A stretch of 18,404 nucleotides of DNA. Origin: JBOHTO01 sp050733695. GTDB taxonomy: Bacteria; Gemmatimonadota; Gemmatimonadetes; Gemmatimonadales; Gemmatimonadaceae. The DNA lies in the NCBI GenBank assembly GCA_050733695.1, contig JBOHTO010000187.1, forward strand, positions 1 to 18,404, in the 5' to 3' direction. Each line of letters opens with the position of its first letter. Position 1 is the stretch's first letter. The translations under genes and the position numbers were made by a program. Positions 1 to 6,556 of this stretch are shown in pieces. The notes below the pieces were generated by a model that worked only from the letters and a program-made list of their open reading frames with translations, ran no database searches and was not told the origin of the DNA.

Positions 1-26
1 GGGGGGCGGGGGAGGGTCGCGGAATC

Positions 27-46
27 CGTCAACGTTTTTGTTGACG
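27..46. promoter_or_regulatory. Probable SufR operator, CAAC-N6-GTTG inverted repeat
   Basis: Seen: two perfect 7-base arms, CGTCAAC (27-33) and GTTGACG (40-46), are separated by six bases (GTTTTT). The inner part is exactly CAAC-N6-GTTG, the inverted repeat described for SufR binding upstream of the cyanobacterial suf operon. It sits just before a gene encoding a SufR-like protein, and its right arm includes the -35 box of the predicted promoter, so a bound repressor would block RNA polymerase. Inference: this is the autoregulatory operator for the whole suf operon. Actual binding is untested. Confidence 0.75.
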
Positions 47-69
47 ATTACGCCCATCGGGAATAAATT
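41..69 (+). promoter_or_regulatory. Predicted sigma-70-type promoter of the suf operon
   Basis: TTGACG at 41-46 (five of six to the -35 consensus) is followed after exactly 17 bases by TAAATT at 64-69 (four of six to the -10 consensus). The -35 box lies in the right arm of the SufR-like operator. A start site about seven bases after the -10 box would fall at about 76-77, on the first ATG of sufR, so the message could be leaderless. No other good promoter is seen before sufB, so the operon is probably read from here. Confidence 0.6.
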
Positions 70-76
70 ACGTTCC

Positions 77-805
77 ATGGTAACGGTCAACGGGTCGATG
101 CTCGGCCCTCACAGCGCAAGGCGGGCCGTACTCGTCGCGCTCAAGAGGTCGCAACCGATTACGGCGGCGGAACTTGCGAAGCAGTTCCACGTGACGCCGA
201 ACGCGCTGCGCCGGCACCTCAAGACGCTCGAGGCCGAGGGTGTCGTACGCTACAGGCGTGAGGTGCGCGGCGTGGGCGGGCCGGTGTACGCCTACACCCT
301 CACCGAGAGCGGCGAGGAACTCTTCCCGCGCGCATATGAGGAGGTGTTGACCGCCGCGCTGGACGCCGTGCAAGAGGACCGCGGGGTGGATGGAGTGGTA
401 GCGCTGTTCGAGCGGCGGTGGTCTGCGATCGCCGAACGGATCAGGCCGCAGATGGCCGGTCTTCCGCTTCCTGAACGCGCGCGCGCGGTGGCAGAGGTCA
501 TCACGTCGCATGGGTACATGGCCGACGTGGAGATCGATCCGGCGGGAGAGGCGACGATACACGAGCACAACTGTGCCATCCGTGCCGTCGCGGAGCGGTA
601 TCCCGAGGTGTGTGCTGCCGAGGCGCGCTTCCTCGAGGACGTGCTCGGCGCCGTTGTCGAGCGGCGGGCGCACCTGCTGGACGGCTGTACGAGTTGCACC
701 TACACGGTTAACGAGCGGCCGCGGGTGGCGGCATCGGAGAACGCAATGAAGCGCACGGTCCGCACGGGCGGTGCTGTCTCGCGAGACGGAGGAGAGAACA
801 GGTGA
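77..805 (+). CDS. sufR: SufR-like Fe-S-sensing transcriptional regulator of the suf operon
   Basis: This is a winged-helix DNA-binding regulator, 242 residues from the ATG at 77. The helix-turn-helix is at about residues 20-60 (AAELAKQFHVTPNALRRHL), followed by a wing rich in Arg and Gly. The C-terminal half carries four cysteines, C166-X12-C179-X24-C204-X2-C207, matching the C-terminal cluster-ligand region of SufR proteins. In known SufR, the holo form carrying an Fe-S cluster represses suf and loss of the cluster relieves repression. An in-frame TTG at 38 is open but lies inside the promoter, so it is rejected; ATG 98 is an alternative start immediately before the conserved domain. The gene ends in a GTGA overlap with sufB. 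The family is clear; the exact sensing chemistry is inferred. Confidence 0.88.
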   Translation: MVTVNGSMLGPHSARRAVLVALKRSQPITAAELAKQFHVTPNALRRHLKTLEAEGVVRYRREVRGVGGPVYAYTLTESGEELFPRAYEEVLTAALDAVQEDRGVDGVVALFERRWSAIAERIRPQMAGLPLPERARAVAEVITSHGYMADVEIDPAGEATIHEHNCAIRAVAERYPEVCAAEARFLEDVLGAVVERRAHLLDGCTSCTYTVNERPRVAASENAMKRTVRTGGAVSRDGGENR

Positions 806-2241
806 GCGCATCGGTAGAAACACTGGTCAACCGCGAGTACAGGCACGGCTGGGTCACGGACATCGAGGCGGATACCTTTCCGCCCGGCCTGAACGAGGAC
901 GTGATCCGGGCGATTTCCACCCGGAAGAACGAGCCGGAGTTCATGCTCGAGTGGCGGCTCAAGGCGTATCGCCGGTGGCTGACAATGGCGGAGCCGCACC
1001 ATTGGGGCAACATCACGTATCCGCCCATCGACTACCAGGCGATCAGCTACTTCTCCGCACCAAAGGCGAAGAAGACGCTGGCGAGCCTGGATGAGGTCGA
1101 CCCCGAGCTGCTGCGTACGTACGAGAAGCTCGGCATCTCGCTCACGGAGCAGAAGCGCCTCTCCGGCGTCGCGGTGGATGCCATTTTCGACAGCGTTTCG
1201 GTCGGGACGACCATGCAGAAGGAGCTCGGCGAAATCGGAGTCATCTTCTGCTCCTTCGGGGAAGCTGTGCAGAAGCACCCGGAGCTCGTCGAGCGCTATC
1301 TCGGCTCCGTCGTACCGCACAGCGACAACTTCTTCGCCGCGCTCAACGCAGCGGTGTTCAGCGACGGATCGTTCGTGTACGTGCCGAAGGGTGTTCACTG
1401 TCCGATCGACCTCTCGACGTACTTCCGGATCAACGCCGCGGACACGGGTCAGTTCGAGCGCACGCTCATCATAGCCGACGCAGGCGCGTCCGTGAGCTAC
1501 CTGGAGGGTTGTACGGCGCCGCAGCGGTCGACGAACCAGCTCCACGCAGCCGTGGTCGAGCTGATCGCGCTCGATGATGCGTCGATCAAGTACTCAACGG
1601 TGCAGAACTGGTACGCCGGCGACGAGGAGGGACGCGGCGGCATCTTCAACTTCGTCACCAAGCGCGGCAAGTGCATCGGTGCGCGGTCCAGGATTTCGTG
1701 GACGCAGGTGGAGACGGGGTCCGCGATCACGTGGAAGTATCCCAGCGTGATCCTGCAGGGCGACGACTCGACGGGCGAGTTCTACTCGGTGGCCGTGGTC
1801 AACGGCATGCAGCAGGCGGACACGGGCACCAAGATGATCCACATGGGGAGGAACACGAAGAGCACGATCATCTCGAAGGGGATCTCGGCCGGCCGGGGGA
1901 ACAACTCCTACCGCGGCCAGGTGAAGGTGCTGCCGAGGGCGGACAACGCGCGAAACTATACGCAGTGCGATTCCATGCTCGTGGGCAATCGCTGCGGGGC
2001 GCACACGTTCCCGTACATCCAGGTGGCCAACAACACCGCCACTCTCGAGCACGAGGCGTCGACGTCCAGGATCGGCGAGGACCAGATCTTCTATTGCAAG
2101 CAGCGCGGGCTCAATACGGAGCACGCGATATCGCTCATCGTGAGCGGCTTCTGCAAGGAGGTCTTCCAGAATCTGCCAATGGAGTTCGCACTGGAAGCGC
2201 AGCAACTGCTCGGCATCACGCTCGAAGGAAGCGTCGGCTGA
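802..2241 (+). CDS. sufB: Fe-S cluster assembly scaffold protein SufB
   Basis: This 479-residue protein is a typical full-length SufB, the cytoplasmic scaffold subunit of the SufBC2D complex on which a nascent Fe-S cluster is built. The SufB/SufD beta-helix core is highly conserved. Visible landmarks are YLEGCTAP with Cys237, corresponding to E. coli SufB Cys254 that accepts persulfide sulfur; TQCDSMLVGNRCGAHTFPY with Cys389, corresponding to Cys405; and EHEAST with Glu416-His417-Glu418, the region implicated in cluster binding at the SufB-SufD interface. The GTG start overlaps the sufR stop (GTGA) and is preceded by a strong ribosome binding site, GGAGGAGAG at 788-796. It is followed by sufC after 37 bases. 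No truncation or missing key residue is seen. Confidence 0.97.
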   Translation: MSASVETLVNREYRHGWVTDIEADTFPPGLNEDVIRAISTRKNEPEFMLEWRLKAYRRWLTMAEPHHWGNITYPPIDYQAISYFSAPKAKKTLASLDEVDPELLRTYEKLGISLTEQKRLSGVAVDAIFDSVSVGTTMQKELGEIGVIFCSFGEAVQKHPELVERYLGSVVPHSDNFFAALNAAVFSDGSFVYVPKGVHCPIDLSTYFRINAADTGQFERTLIIADAGASVSYLEGCTAPQRSTNQLHAAVVELIALDDASIKYSTVQNWYAGDEEGRGGIFNFVTKRGKCIGARSRISWTQVETGSAITWKYPSVILQGDDSTGEFYSVAVVNGMQQADTGTKMIHMGRNTKSTIISKGISAGRGNNSYRGQVKVLPRADNARNYTQCDSMLVGNRCGAHTFPYIQVANNTATLEHEASTSRIGEDQIFYCKQRGLNTEHAISLIVSGFCKEVFQNLPMEFALEAQQLLGITLEGSVG

Positions 2242-2278
2242 GCTGGCCACCTCACACCCACGCGAAACGAGGTTCGAT

Positions 2279-3031
2279 TTGCTCGATATAAGAGATCTGC
2301 ACGCCAACGTTGGCGAGAAGGAGATACTGAAGGGGATCGACCTGGCCGTCAGCGAGGGCGAGGTGCACGCGGTCATGGGTCCGAACGGGTCGGGGAAGAG
2401 CACGCTGGCGCAGGTGCTCGCGGGGCACCCGGGCTACGAGGTCACTTCCGGGACGGCGACGTACGATGGACGGGACCTTTTCGAAATGGAGCCCGAGGAG
2501 CGGGCGCAGGCCGGCGTTTTCCTCGCCTTCCAGTACCCGGTCGAGTTGCCCGGCGTCACCAACTCCTATTTCCTCCGCTCTGCGTACAACGAGATTCGCG
2601 AGGCCAGGGGACTGGAGGAGATCGATCCGCTCGAATTCCTCGATCTCATGGAGGAGCGCCTCGCGCTGGTCGACATGGACTCATCGATGCTCAATCGCTC
2701 GGTGAACGCGGGCTTCTCGGGTGGCGAAAAGAAGCGGAACGAGATTCTGCAGATGGCGGTCCTCGAGCCGCGGCTCGCGATTCTGGACGAGACCGATTCG
2801 GGGCTCGACATCGACGCGCTCAAGGTCGTCGCGGCTGGAGTGAACTCGCTCCGTCGCCCGAACAATGCGACCATTGTCGTGACGCACTATCAGCGGCTGC
2901 TCAACTATATCGTGCCCGACCGCGTGCACGTGCTGGCCGGCGGGCGGATCGTGAAGTCCGGCGGCAAGGAGCTCGCCCTGGAACTCGAGGACAGGGGTTA
3001 CGACTGGCTGCTCGAGCGAGCCGTGGCATGA
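2279..3031 (+). CDS. sufC: Fe-S cluster assembly ATPase SufC
   Basis: This 250-residue ABC-type ATPase drives conformational change in the SufBC2D scaffold; it is soluble and not a transporter subunit. The Walker A motif GPNGSGKST is at 34-42 (Lys40). The signature FSGGEKKRNEI, characteristic of SufC rather than import ATPases, is at 146-156. Walker B, LAILDETDSGLD, is at 166-177, with Glu171 as catalytic base. The H-loop histidine lies in VVTHYQRLL. The start is a TTG at 2279: the peptide MLDIRDLHANVGEKEIL aligns with the usual SufC N terminus, no in-frame ATG is nearby, and GAGG at 2269-2272 gives six-base spacing. Its last codons overlap the sufD start (ATGA). Confidence 0.97.
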   Translation: MLDIRDLHANVGEKEILKGIDLAVSEGEVHAVMGPNGSGKSTLAQVLAGHPGYEVTSGTATYDGRDLFEMEPEERAQAGVFLAFQYPVELPGVTNSYFLRSAYNEIREARGLEEIDPLEFLDLMEERLALVDMDSSMLNRSVNAGFSGGEKKRNEILQMAVLEPRLAILDETDSGLDIDALKVVAAGVNSLRRPNNATIVVTHYQRLLNYIVPDRVHVLAGGRIVKSGGKELALELEDRGYDWLLERAVA

Positions 3032-4341
3032 CAAGCACATATCTGCAGCAGTTCGCGAATGCCGCGTCGAACGGTGCCGCTCGTCCGCAATGGCTGGTTC
3101 CTCTGCGCCGATCGGCGATCCGGCGATTCGAGGAGCTGGGATTCCCCACGATGCGGAACGAGGACTGGCACTTCACCAGTGTCGCGCCCATTGCGCAGCA
3201 CGACTTTCGCGCCGCGCCGCCATCGGACGGCTCGGTGCAACGCTCCGACATCGAGCGGTTCGCCTTCGGGCATCCGGAATGGCACAGGATGGTCTTCGTC
3301 AACAGCCGTTTCGACGCCGGACTCTCTTCGCTGACAGGGCTGTCGAGCGGCGTCACGGTGCGCGATCTGTCGTCGGCGTGGAATGAGGAGGATGCACTGG
3401 TCGAATCGCAGATCGGTACGCTGGCCGGTTTCGAGAGCAGTGCGTTCACCGCGCTCAACACGGCGCTCATGCGCGACGGCGCGCTGATCCACGTGGCTGC
3501 GGGTGCAGCGGCTGATGTCCCCATTCAGCTTCTCTTCATCAGCGACGGAAGCGCCACCGACATCGTGACCTTTCCGCGAGTCTTCGTTCTCGCCGAGCGC
3601 AATTCGCGGGCTACGGTCATCGAGAGCTATGCGTCAGCGACGGATGCGACCTACTTCACAAACGCGGTGACCGAGATTCGCCTCGGCGAGGGCGCGCGCG
3701 TGGACCACTACAAGATCCAGGACGAAGGCCGCAACGCATACCACGTCGGGACGGTTGAAGCGCGGCAGGAGCGGTCCAGTCGCTTCACGTCCTTCTCCTA
3801 CGCGGTTGGCGCGGCGCTCTCGCGCACGAACATCTACACGACGCTCGACGGGCCCGGTGCCGAGGCCTGGCTCGACGGTCTCTACATGGTGGACGGCAAG
3901 CAGCACGTGGATCACCAGACGCGCATAGAACACGTCGCCCCCGACTGCAACAGCTACGAAGTGTACAAGGGCGTGCTCGACGGATCGTCGCACGGCGTGT
4001 TCAATGGCAAGGTCTACGTCCACCCCGAGGCGCAGAAGACGGACGGCAAGCAGAGCAACGCCAACCTCCTGCTCTCGCCAAAGGCGCAGATCGATACCAA
4101 GCCACAGCTCGAGATCTTCGCCGACGACGTGAAGTGCACGCACGGCGCGACCGTCGGGCGGCTGGACGAGAATGCGCTCTTCTACATGAAGAGCCGGGGC
4201 ATCGGGTCCGAACTGGCGCGCACGCTGCTCACGTACGCGTTCGCCGCCGAGGTGCTGGAACGGATCGAACTCGACGCGATTCGCGAGGGACTGGAGTCGA
4301 AGGTGCTCGAGCGCTTCACAGGGCACGGCGGCCTCGAGTGA
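3028..4341 (+). CDS. sufD: Fe-S cluster assembly protein SufD
   Basis: This 437-residue SufB paralogue pairs with SufB in the SufBC2D scaffold and is needed for iron acquisition and cluster formation. The C-terminal beta-helix and helical part are clear, with QKTDGKQSNANLLLSP and DDVKCTHGATVGRLDENALF. His372 in the CTHGAT motif corresponds to E. coli SufD His360, which lies at the SufB-SufD interface and is functionally important. The N-terminal region is more divergent, as is usual for SufD, but contains WRMVFVN-like and EDWHFTSVAP segments typical of the family. The ATG start overlaps the sufC stop by four bases and its own stop overlaps a GTG that can start sufU, so translation is probably coupled. 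Confidence 0.95.
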   Translation: MTSTYLQQFANAASNGAARPQWLVPLRRSAIRRFEELGFPTMRNEDWHFTSVAPIAQHDFRAAPPSDGSVQRSDIERFAFGHPEWHRMVFVNSRFDAGLSSLTGLSSGVTVRDLSSAWNEEDALVESQIGTLAGFESSAFTALNTALMRDGALIHVAAGAAADVPIQLLFISDGSATDIVTFPRVFVLAERNSRATVIESYASATDATYFTNAVTEIRLGEGARVDHYKIQDEGRNAYHVGTVEARQERSSRFTSFSYAVGAALSRTNIYTTLDGPGAEAWLDGLYMVDGKQHVDHQTRIEHVAPDCNSYEVYKGVLDGSSHGVFNGKVYVHPEAQKTDGKQSNANLLLSPKAQIDTKPQLEIFADDVKCTHGATVGRLDENALFYMKSRGIGSELARTLLTYAFAAEVLERIELDAIREGLESKVLERFTGHGGLE

Positions 4342-4802
4342 ATCGTGCCGCAATGGGCGACCTGAACGAGCTGTACCAGAGCATCATCCTCGACCACAAC
4401 CGCAGGCCGAAGAATTATCATGCTCTCGACGCGCCGGCACGTCATGCCGAAGGCCGAAATCCGCTCTGCGGCGATGAGCTCACTGTATGGTTGATCCTGG
4501 AGGGTGATGTGATCGAGGATGTGAGCTTCTTGGGAAGGGGCTGTGCGATCTCCAGAGCCTCTGCGTCGATCATGACAACCATGGTGAAGGGCAAGTCGAG
4601 AGCAGAAGCGGATGCCCTGTTCGATCGCTTCCATACGCTCGTGACCGAGAGATCGACCACGGCGGGAGATCCGGGTGCGGACCGGATGGCGGTGTTTTCC
4701 GGAGTCTCGCGCTTCCCGGTTCGGGTGAAGTGCGCGACGCTTCCGTGGCATACACTGCGCTCGGCGCTGGAACCGCGACCGGAGACGGTCTCGACCGAGT
4801 GA
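4338..4802 (+). CDS. sufU: SufU, zinc-dependent sulfurtransferase partner of SufS
   Basis: This is a 154-residue IscU-like fold protein of the SufU type. In Bacillus, SufU binds zinc and accepts the persulfide from SufS before passing sulfur to SufBCD. The four conserved ligands are present: Cys44 and Asp46 in NPLCGD, Cys69 in GRGCAIS, and Cys132 in VRVKCATLPWHTL. The SufU-specific insertion between the second and third cysteine is present. The chosen GTG at 4338 overlaps the sufD stop (GTGA), the same coupling seen elsewhere in the operon; an in-frame ATG at 4353 giving 149 residues is equally compatible with the family. The operon has no sufE, consistent with SufU being the SufS partner. 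The gene lies before, not after, sufS. Confidence 0.94.
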   Translation: MNRAAMGDLNELYQSIILDHNRRPKNYHALDAPARHAEGRNPLCGDELTVWLILEGDVIEDVSFLGRGCAISRASASIMTTMVKGKSRAEADALFDRFHTLVTERSTTAGDPGADRMAVFSGVSRFPVRVKCATLPWHTLRSALEPRPETVSTE

Positions 4803-5128
4803 CGCGGGATGGCTTCGAGCCCCTTGCCCGCCTCGAGGATCTGCCGGATGGAACGCTGCTCCCCGTTCGCAGGACGAGCGGTGAGCGCATCTGCCTCGTG
4901 AACGATGGGGGCGAACTGTACGCTGTCAGCGACGTCTGCACGCACCAGGATTTCCCGATGTCGGAAGGCCAGATCTGCGATGGCGCGATCGAGTGCATCT
5001 GGCACGGAGCACGGTTCGACCTGCGGAGCGGTGCGGTGCTCAGAGCGCCGGCGACGGATCCGCTTCCGCGCTACGAGGTTCGTGTGGAGAACGACGAGAT
5101 TCTCGTGGGCCCACGGAGGGTGAATTGA
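4799..5128 (+). CDS. Rieske-type [2Fe-2S] ferredoxin within the suf operon
   Basis: This 109-residue protein resembles the ferredoxin subunits of non-heme iron dioxygenases. The Rieske cluster ligands are clear: Cys47-X-His49 (CTHQDFPMSEG) and Cys66-X2-His69 (CIWHGARFDLRSG). No signal peptide or membrane anchor is seen, so it should be cytoplasmic. The GTG at 4799 overlaps the sufU stop (GTGA) and yields the normal family length; an upstream in-frame GTG at 4730 would read through the sufU 3' end and is rejected. No dioxygenase subunits are nearby. Rieske proteins also occur in some actinobacterial suf operons. The position between sufU and sufS suggests electron delivery to cluster assembly or sulfur reduction, but that role is inferred. 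Confidence 0.92.
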   Translation: MTRDGFEPLARLEDLPDGTLLPVRRTSGERICLVNDGGELYAVSDVCTHQDFPMSEGQICDGAIECIWHGARFDLRSGAVLRAPATDPLPRYEVRVENDEILVGPRRVN

Positions 5129-6370
5129 ATGCGGGAGCACGACAGGAAGGAGATGACGAGCCGGCGCGCCGATTTTCCGCTGCTGGCCAGGAATCCGGAG
5201 CTGCACTACCTGGACTCGGCCGCGACCTCCCACAAGCCGCGCGCCGTGCTCGACGCCGTACGCGACTTCTACGAGACGGCGAATGCCAACCCGCATCGCG
5301 GTGCATACGAGCTTTCCGTACGCGCGACCGACCGATACGCCGGGGCGCGCGCGCGGGTTGCACGTTTTCTTGGAGCGCGTGATCCGGACACGCTCATCTT
5401 CACGCGCGGAACCACGGAGGCGATCAACCTCGTGGCGAGCGCCTGGGGCCGTAACGCGGTGACGCAGGGCGACGAGATCGTGATCACCGCGCTGGAGCAC
5501 CACGCCAACTTCGTCCCGTGGCAGCAGTTGGCCCTGCATCAGGGCGCCACGTTGAGAATCTGCCGTTTGACAGCGGACGGACGCCTCGACCTGGATTGCC
5601 TTGCCGGAATGCTCTCGGCGCGGACGCGCGCCGTCGCCTTCGGGCACGTCTCCAATGCGCTCGGCACGATCAACCCGGTGCGAGAGATCGCTGCGCTCGT
5701 GAGCGAGAGGAGTGCGGCCCTGATCGTATGCGATGGCGCCCAGGGTGCGCCCCACATCAAGGTTGACTTCGATGCGCTCGGAGTGGACGCGTACGCATTC
5801 AGCGGTCACAAGATGCTGGGGCCGATGGGAATCGGCGGCCTCATCGCTCGGCGCGAACTGCTCGACGAGATGGAACCGTACCAGTTTGGCGGCGACATGA
5901 TAGAGTTCGTGCACGACGAGAGCAGCACGTGGAACACCCTGCCGCACAAGTTCGAGGCCGGAACGCCAAACGTGGCCGGGGCCGTTGGCCTCGCGGCGGC
6001 GGTCGATTACCTCGACCGGATGGGTATGGACGCCGTCGCGCTCCACGAACGGTCACTTACGCAACTCGCTTCTGCGCGGCTGGCAGAGTTCGACGGGCTC
6101 ACGATTCACGGCCCGGCGCCCGAGTATCGGAGCGGAGTTGTCAGCTTCACCCTGGCCGACATACACCCGCATGATCTCGCGACGGTGCTCGACGGTGAGG
6201 GTGTGTGCATCCGCGCGGGGCACCATTGTGCGCAGCCGCTGATGCGCCGACTCGAGGTCCCGGCGACTGCGCGAGCCTCCTTCTACGTATACAACGACGA
6301 GTCGGATGTCGACGCGCTGATGGCAGCACTGCACCGGGCGCGGAAGCTGTTCGGGCAGGTCGTGGCGTAG
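5129..6370 (+). CDS. sufS: Cysteine desulfurase SufS
   Basis: This 413-residue, PLP-dependent group II cysteine desulfurase (class V aminotransferase fold) converts cysteine to alanine and a protein persulfide that supplies sulfur for Fe-S clusters. The PLP Schiff-base lysine is Lys228 in AFSGHKMLGPMGIG. The persulfide-forming cysteine is Cys367 in IRAGHHCAQPLM, with the short loop typical of SufS. TRGTTEAINLVA and the HHANFVPWQ stretch are further landmarks. The ATG immediately follows the stop of the Rieske gene and has a strong ribosome binding site, GGAGGG at 5115-5120, eight bases upstream. It is the last gene of the operon; after it come short repeats and hairpins before a convergent gene. 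Confidence 0.97.
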   Translation: MREHDRKEMTSRRADFPLLARNPELHYLDSAATSHKPRAVLDAVRDFYETANANPHRGAYELSVRATDRYAGARARVARFLGARDPDTLIFTRGTTEAINLVASAWGRNAVTQGDEIVITALEHHANFVPWQQLALHQGATLRICRLTADGRLDLDCLAGMLSARTRAVAFGHVSNALGTINPVREIAALVSERSAALIVCDGAQGAPHIKVDFDALGVDAYAFSGHKMLGPMGIGGLIARRELLDEMEPYQFGGDMIEFVHDESSTWNTLPHKFEAGTPNVAGAVGLAAAVDYLDRMGMDAVALHERSLTQLASARLAEFDGLTIHGPAPEYRSGVVSFTLADIHPHDLATVLDGEGVCIRAGHHCAQPLMRRLEVPATARASFYVYNDESDVDALMAALHRARKLFGQVVA

Positions 6371-6383
6371 GGAAACCACACAT

Positions 6384-6431
6384 TCGTCATTCCCGCGACG
6401 CCTCCAGCGTGATCGTCATTCCCGCGACGCC
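6384..6431. repeat. Two direct copies of a 19-base REP-like unit
   Basis: The 19-base unit TCGTCATTCCCGCGACGCC occurs at 6384-6402 and exactly again at 6413-6431, a 29-base period, directly downstream of sufS. Its CGTCATTCCCGCG start resembles the left half of the CGTCATTCCCGCGAAAGCGGGAAT palindromic repeats that are abundant in many GC-rich genomes, and related sequences occur at 8780-8811 and 8868-8889. Two copies only, so not a CRISPR. Confidence 0.65.
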
Positions 6432-6462
6432 CGCTACGGCATCCGTCCACGGGCTCACGCTT

Positions 6463-6483
6463 GTCACGCGCAACGTGCGTGAC
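6463..6483. terminator. Hairpin between convergent sufS and TPR gene, possible terminator
   Basis: Perfect 7-base arms GTCACGC (6463-6469) and GCGTGAC (6477-6483) enclose a 7-base loop, closable by one further G-U pair. It lies 93 bases after the sufS stop. There is no T tract on either strand, so if it terminates transcription it would not be a classical intrinsic terminator. Confidence 0.35.
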
Positions 6484-6488
6484 TGCAG

Positions 6489-6508
6489 GGATCGCGGTGT
6501 ACCGATCC
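6489..6508. terminator. Second hairpin in the sufS/TPR convergent interval
   Basis: GGATCG (6489-6494) and CGATCC (6503-6508) pair around an 8-base loop, five bases after the preceding hairpin. No T tract follows. Together with the neighbouring stem it makes the convergent gap structured, which is compatible with transcription end or mRNA 3' end protection for sufS. Confidence 0.25.
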
Positions 6509-6556
6509 ACGATCCCCGGACCGCGTGAGTGACTCCGGCTGCCGGTGCCCCGGACG

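Noticed and set aside
1..20. G-rich start of the window as a G-quadruplex or regulatory element
   Set aside because: It is at the window edge with too little context, and runs of G are expected at this base composition.
38..76. In-frame TTG at 38 as the start of sufR
   Set aside because: It lies inside the operator and -35/-10 region; the ATG at 77 (or 98) fits the promoter and family length.
4730..4798. Upstream GTG extension of the Rieske ferredoxin
   Set aside because: It would overlap 70 bases of sufU. The GTG at 4799 gives the usual length and the operon's GTGA overlap.
4442..6046. Long minus-strand open frame of 534 codons opposite sufU, the Rieske gene and sufS
   Set aside because: It is antisense to clear conserved genes, with Arg/His/Val-rich composition typical of shadow frames in GC-rich DNA and no recognisable domain.
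6384..6431. CRISPR-like repeat with 29-base period
   Set aside because: Only two copies, a 10-base gap too short for a spacer, and no cas genes.
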